A stretch of DNA of 7,473 bases from Nitrososphaerales archaeon (GTDB lineage Archaea > Thermoproteota > Nitrososphaeria > Nitrososphaerales > Nitrososphaeraceae): positions 1-7,473 of the forward strand of contig JARBAV010000361.1 in assembly GCA_029237515.1 (NCBI GenBank). Direction: 5' to 3'. The notes beneath the pieces are model-generated. The model saw only the letters and a list, made by a program, of their open reading frames with translations, was not told the DNA's origin and ran no database searches. A program made the position numbers and the translations under genes. Of this stretch, positions 6,219-7,473 are shown piece by piece (within the stretch, counting starts at the first letter, position 1; every line of letters begins with the position of its first letter).

Positions 6219-6227
6219 GATATATTT
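6219..6227 (-). promoter_or_regulatory. TATA box for the acidic protein gene
   Basis: The minus-strand sequence AAATATATC is a good archaeal TATA match and lies 39-47 bp upstream of ATG 6180. Transcription would start near 6197, giving a leader of roughly 15-20 nt. Confidence 0.5.
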
Positions 6228-6268
6228 TATGGTAAATCGAGAATGATACGTGGACAATTGAAGGATCG

Positions 6269-6278
6269 TTTTATATTA
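6269..6278 (+). promoter_or_regulatory. TATA box for the DLKAE membrane protein
   Basis: TTTTATATTA closely matches the archaeal box A. Transcription would start near 6300, leaving a leader of about 20 nt before ATG 6321. It is one half of a divergent promoter region shared with the acidic gene. Confidence 0.5.
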
Positions 6279-6320
6279 GTGTTGTAAGCAGTTCACTTCC
6301 TATACAAGAAATTGATTTGA

Positions 6321-6509
6321 ATGAATCAAGATAAAGAAGCAATGTTAGTGTTAGCCCTTGGAATACTTTTTTGCCTTATCATTATTATAACATCATACTC
6401 TACAGATAATTCTACAAGTCAAATAGTTGACAAATGGAATGGTGAAAGAGCATCGAATCAATATGGTTTATTTCTGATTGATCTAAAAGCTGAAAACAAA
6501 GATAATTGA
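6321..6509 (+). CDS. Small single-pass membrane protein with DLKAE tail, 62 aa
   Basis: ATG 6321 opens a 62-aa protein. A short charged N-terminus (MNQDKEA) leads into one hydrophobic helix, MLVLALGILFCLIIIITSY (8-26). A polar linker with one N-x-S/T site (DNSTSQ) follows, then a conserved-looking tail WNGERASNQYGLFLI DLKAENKDN. The tail shares GE-x11-DLKAE with the out-of-frame segment at 487-567 and, more weakly, with 6703-6750. The acidic/basic N-terminus does not settle topology. No family name is known to me; the repeated motif argues for a lineage-specific small-protein family. It is preceded by a good TATA box and has no Shine-Dalgarno. Confidence 0.65.
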   Translation: MNQDKEAMLVLALGILFCLIIIITSYSTDNSTSQIVDKWNGERASNQYGLFLIDLKAENKDN

Positions 6510-6681
6510 TAAAGGGTTAGTCTGAGGATATCACTATACGCGTCTGTGAAGGGATTTTGAAAAGTGAATATTCCGAACGTTATCACTAATTCATTAACGT
6601 TAGAGTTTCTCTAAAACCGATTATATGTTGAGAGAGCCAGCTAACCCCCCACCTATGGCATCGCCTTGACCCCAAAACTAA

Positions 6682-6774
6682 ATGTGTCAGAACAAAACCT
6701 ACGAACCATTCAAGGTAAGTTTTGATGCTATATTAGTCGATCTGAAGGTGTGTGTGGTTTCGCATTCTTTATGA
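6682..6774 (+). pseudogene. Weak third copy of the E-x11-DLK motif, possible remnant
   Basis: A 30-codon frame from ATG 6682 reads MCQNKTYEPFKVSFDAILV DLKVCVVSHSL and stops at 6772-6774. The glutamate at 6703-6705 lies 11 residues before DLK, exactly as in the other two copies, and ILVDLKV resembles LFLIDLKA. There is no membrane helix and the frame is very short, so this is either a degenerate end of a paralogue or coincidence. Confidence 0.2.
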
Positions 6775-6784
6775 ACAAGTTAGA

Positions 6785-7096
6785 CTAACATACTCTGTAA
6801 TAGAATTCTATCTTATGAGTTCCTAATCCTTTAACTCGCTGGATCTTTCCTTCCTTTGTAAGGTATTTTATGGCATAGCGAACAGTTCCTATATCTAGTC
6901 CTACTTGTTTTTCAATATGCCTAGTTGTAACTCGTCCGCTTTGCTTCTCGATGACGGAGTAGACAGAATCAATAGATTCTCGGTTAGTGTATCTTACACT
7001 CTGGTTGTATCTGGCAAAATCATCAAGCGTTAGTACGTGCCATGCACTCATGTCCGAAGTTGCACTGGAGCGCTTGATCTGAATACTTTTAGGCAT
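6785..7096 (-). CDS. Winged helix-turn-helix DNA-binding protein, 103 aa
   Basis: The N-terminal 38 residues are polar. Residues about 39-53 (RESIDSVYSVIEKQSG) form the first helix of a winged helix. TTRHIEKQVGLDIGTVRYAI (57-76) is the helix-turn-helix, with GLDIGTVRYAI at the start of the recognition helix. KYLTKEGKIQRVKG followed by THKIEFYYRV gives the two beta strands of the wing. The overall form resembles small archaeal transcription regulators that read out a dimeric site; no effector domain is present, so it may be a single-domain regulator. ATG 7096 is the first start. A TATA-like ACTTTTAGAG (7122-7131) lies about 30 bp upstream, and a small inverted repeat behind it could be an autoregulatory site. 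It has no neighbour in the same orientation. Confidence 0.7.
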   Translation of the reverse strand: MPKSIQIKRSSATSDMSAWHVLTLDDFARYNQSVRYTNRESIDSVYSVIEKQSGRVTTRHIEKQVGLDIGTVRYAIKYLTKEGKIQRVKGLGTHKIEFYYRVC

Positions 7097-7121
7097 AAGC
7101 TATTGGAATTATAGAACATTT

Positions 7122-7131
7122 CTCTAAAAGT
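7122..7131 (-). promoter_or_regulatory. TATA-like box for the winged-helix gene
   Basis: Minus-strand ACTTTTAGAG is centred about 30 bp before ATG 7096. It resembles the box before tmk (CTTTTATG). The match is modest. Confidence 0.3.
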
Positions 7132-7138
7132 AATTAGT

Positions 7139-7157
7139 GTAAGATTTTTTACCTTAC
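7139..7157. repeat. Short inverted repeat upstream of the winged-helix gene
   Basis: GTAAG (7139-7143) and CTTAC (7153-7157) are exact reverse complements 9 nt apart, lying just upstream of the candidate TATA box. The 14-bp centre-to-centre spacing is not a standard 10-bp helical turn and the arms are short, so an operator role is speculative. Confidence 0.2.
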
Positions 7158-7435
7158 GTAATAGATCATTCGACAAGATATTATGCAATTAATTGAACTG
7201 ACTAGTGCCTGTGAATCTCGTTTTTTAGTCGTTATTTTGAAAGGATCCTTGTCTGCTTAAAGTCTCTATTTTACTGAACTAAGCTGAACTTTACAACGCT
7301 TCCGAAGATATATTGTAGCTCCAAACGTGACAGGTATTTCCAATATATGATCAAAATACATGAAATGAACGAAAGATCAGTTTCAAGCGATTTTTGTAAA
7401 ACAAACATTATGAATATTTGGGCCATTCAGATATC
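7158..7435. other. Non-coding gap between divergent genes
   Basis: With the adjoining 7097-7157, about 340 bp lack a gene. I see T-rich runs (TTTTTT near 7220) and no RNA gene, repeat or convincing frame. A TATA-like TTATGAATATTTG near 7408-7420 may serve the gene starting at 7436. Confidence 0.35.
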
Positions 7436-7473
7436 ATGAGAGATGAGGACATTCTGGTCCACAGGCTTGGAGG
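7436..7473 (+). CDS. Possible 5' end of a gene running off the right edge
   Basis: ATG 7436 opens MRDEDILVHRLG and stays open to the window edge. The N-terminus looks natural (charged, then hydrophobic), the frame upstream closes at TAA 7397-7399, and an AT-rich TATA-like stretch lies about 20-28 bp before the ATG. Twelve residues are not enough to name it. Confidence 0.35.
   Translation, partial: MRDEDILVHRLG

Overview
The window looks like a stretch of chromosome from an ammonia-oxidising-type thaumarchaeon (Nitrososphaerales, possibly Nitrosocosmicus-like). This is inferred from several traits. The DNA is AT-rich with long gaps between short genes. Several starts (TTG at 3301, GTG at 5805, GTG at 777) have a TATA-like box about 25-30 bp upstream and no clear Shine-Dalgarno, as expected for leaderless archaeal transcripts. 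Small secreted or membrane proteins rich in N-x-S/T sequons are common, and the thymidylate kinase has an archaeal/eukaryal-like P-loop. No ribosomal RNA, tRNA, CRISPR array, insertion sequence or phage structural gene was seen. Genes are mostly monocistronic, so there is little operon context.

Layout. 1-252 (-): fragment of an unknown gene running off the left edge, with no clear start. 330-500 (+): a 56-aa membrane protein, followed out of frame by a degenerate tail (487-567) ending in DLKAE. 777-2249 (+): the largest gene, a 490-aa SRPBCC plus atypical-SDR protein of the TIGR01777 family. 2417-2844 (+): a broken gene for a small secreted protein, with one in-frame stop and one frameshift in an A6 run. 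3089-3301 (-): a 70-aa zinc-ribbon protein. 3552-4205 (-): a membrane-anchored or secreted sequon-rich protein. 4552-4848 (+): a 98-aa protein of unknown function. 5167-5805 (-): thymidylate kinase. 6043-6180 (-) and 6321-6509 (+): a divergent pair, a 45-aa very acidic protein and a 62-aa single-pass membrane protein with a DLKAE tail. 6785-7096 (-): a winged-helix DNA-binding protein. 7436 to the edge (+): a possible gene start.

How the parts relate. Only tmk (dTTP synthesis) and the SDR-like protein have recognisable enzymatic families. The rest are small lineage-type proteins. The most interesting signal is a short motif, an acidic residue followed by 11 residues and then DLK, that occurs three times in the window: one intact small gene, one out-of-frame tail behind another membrane protein, and one weak degenerate copy. 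The second is a perfect 12-bp inverted repeat with a 7-nt spacer centred close to the transcription start predicted for the acidic protein, which looks like a regulator site. With one decayed secreted-protein gene and two probable motif remnants, the window reads as an accessory region where small-protein genes duplicate and decay. There is no convincing evidence for a novel multi-gene system.
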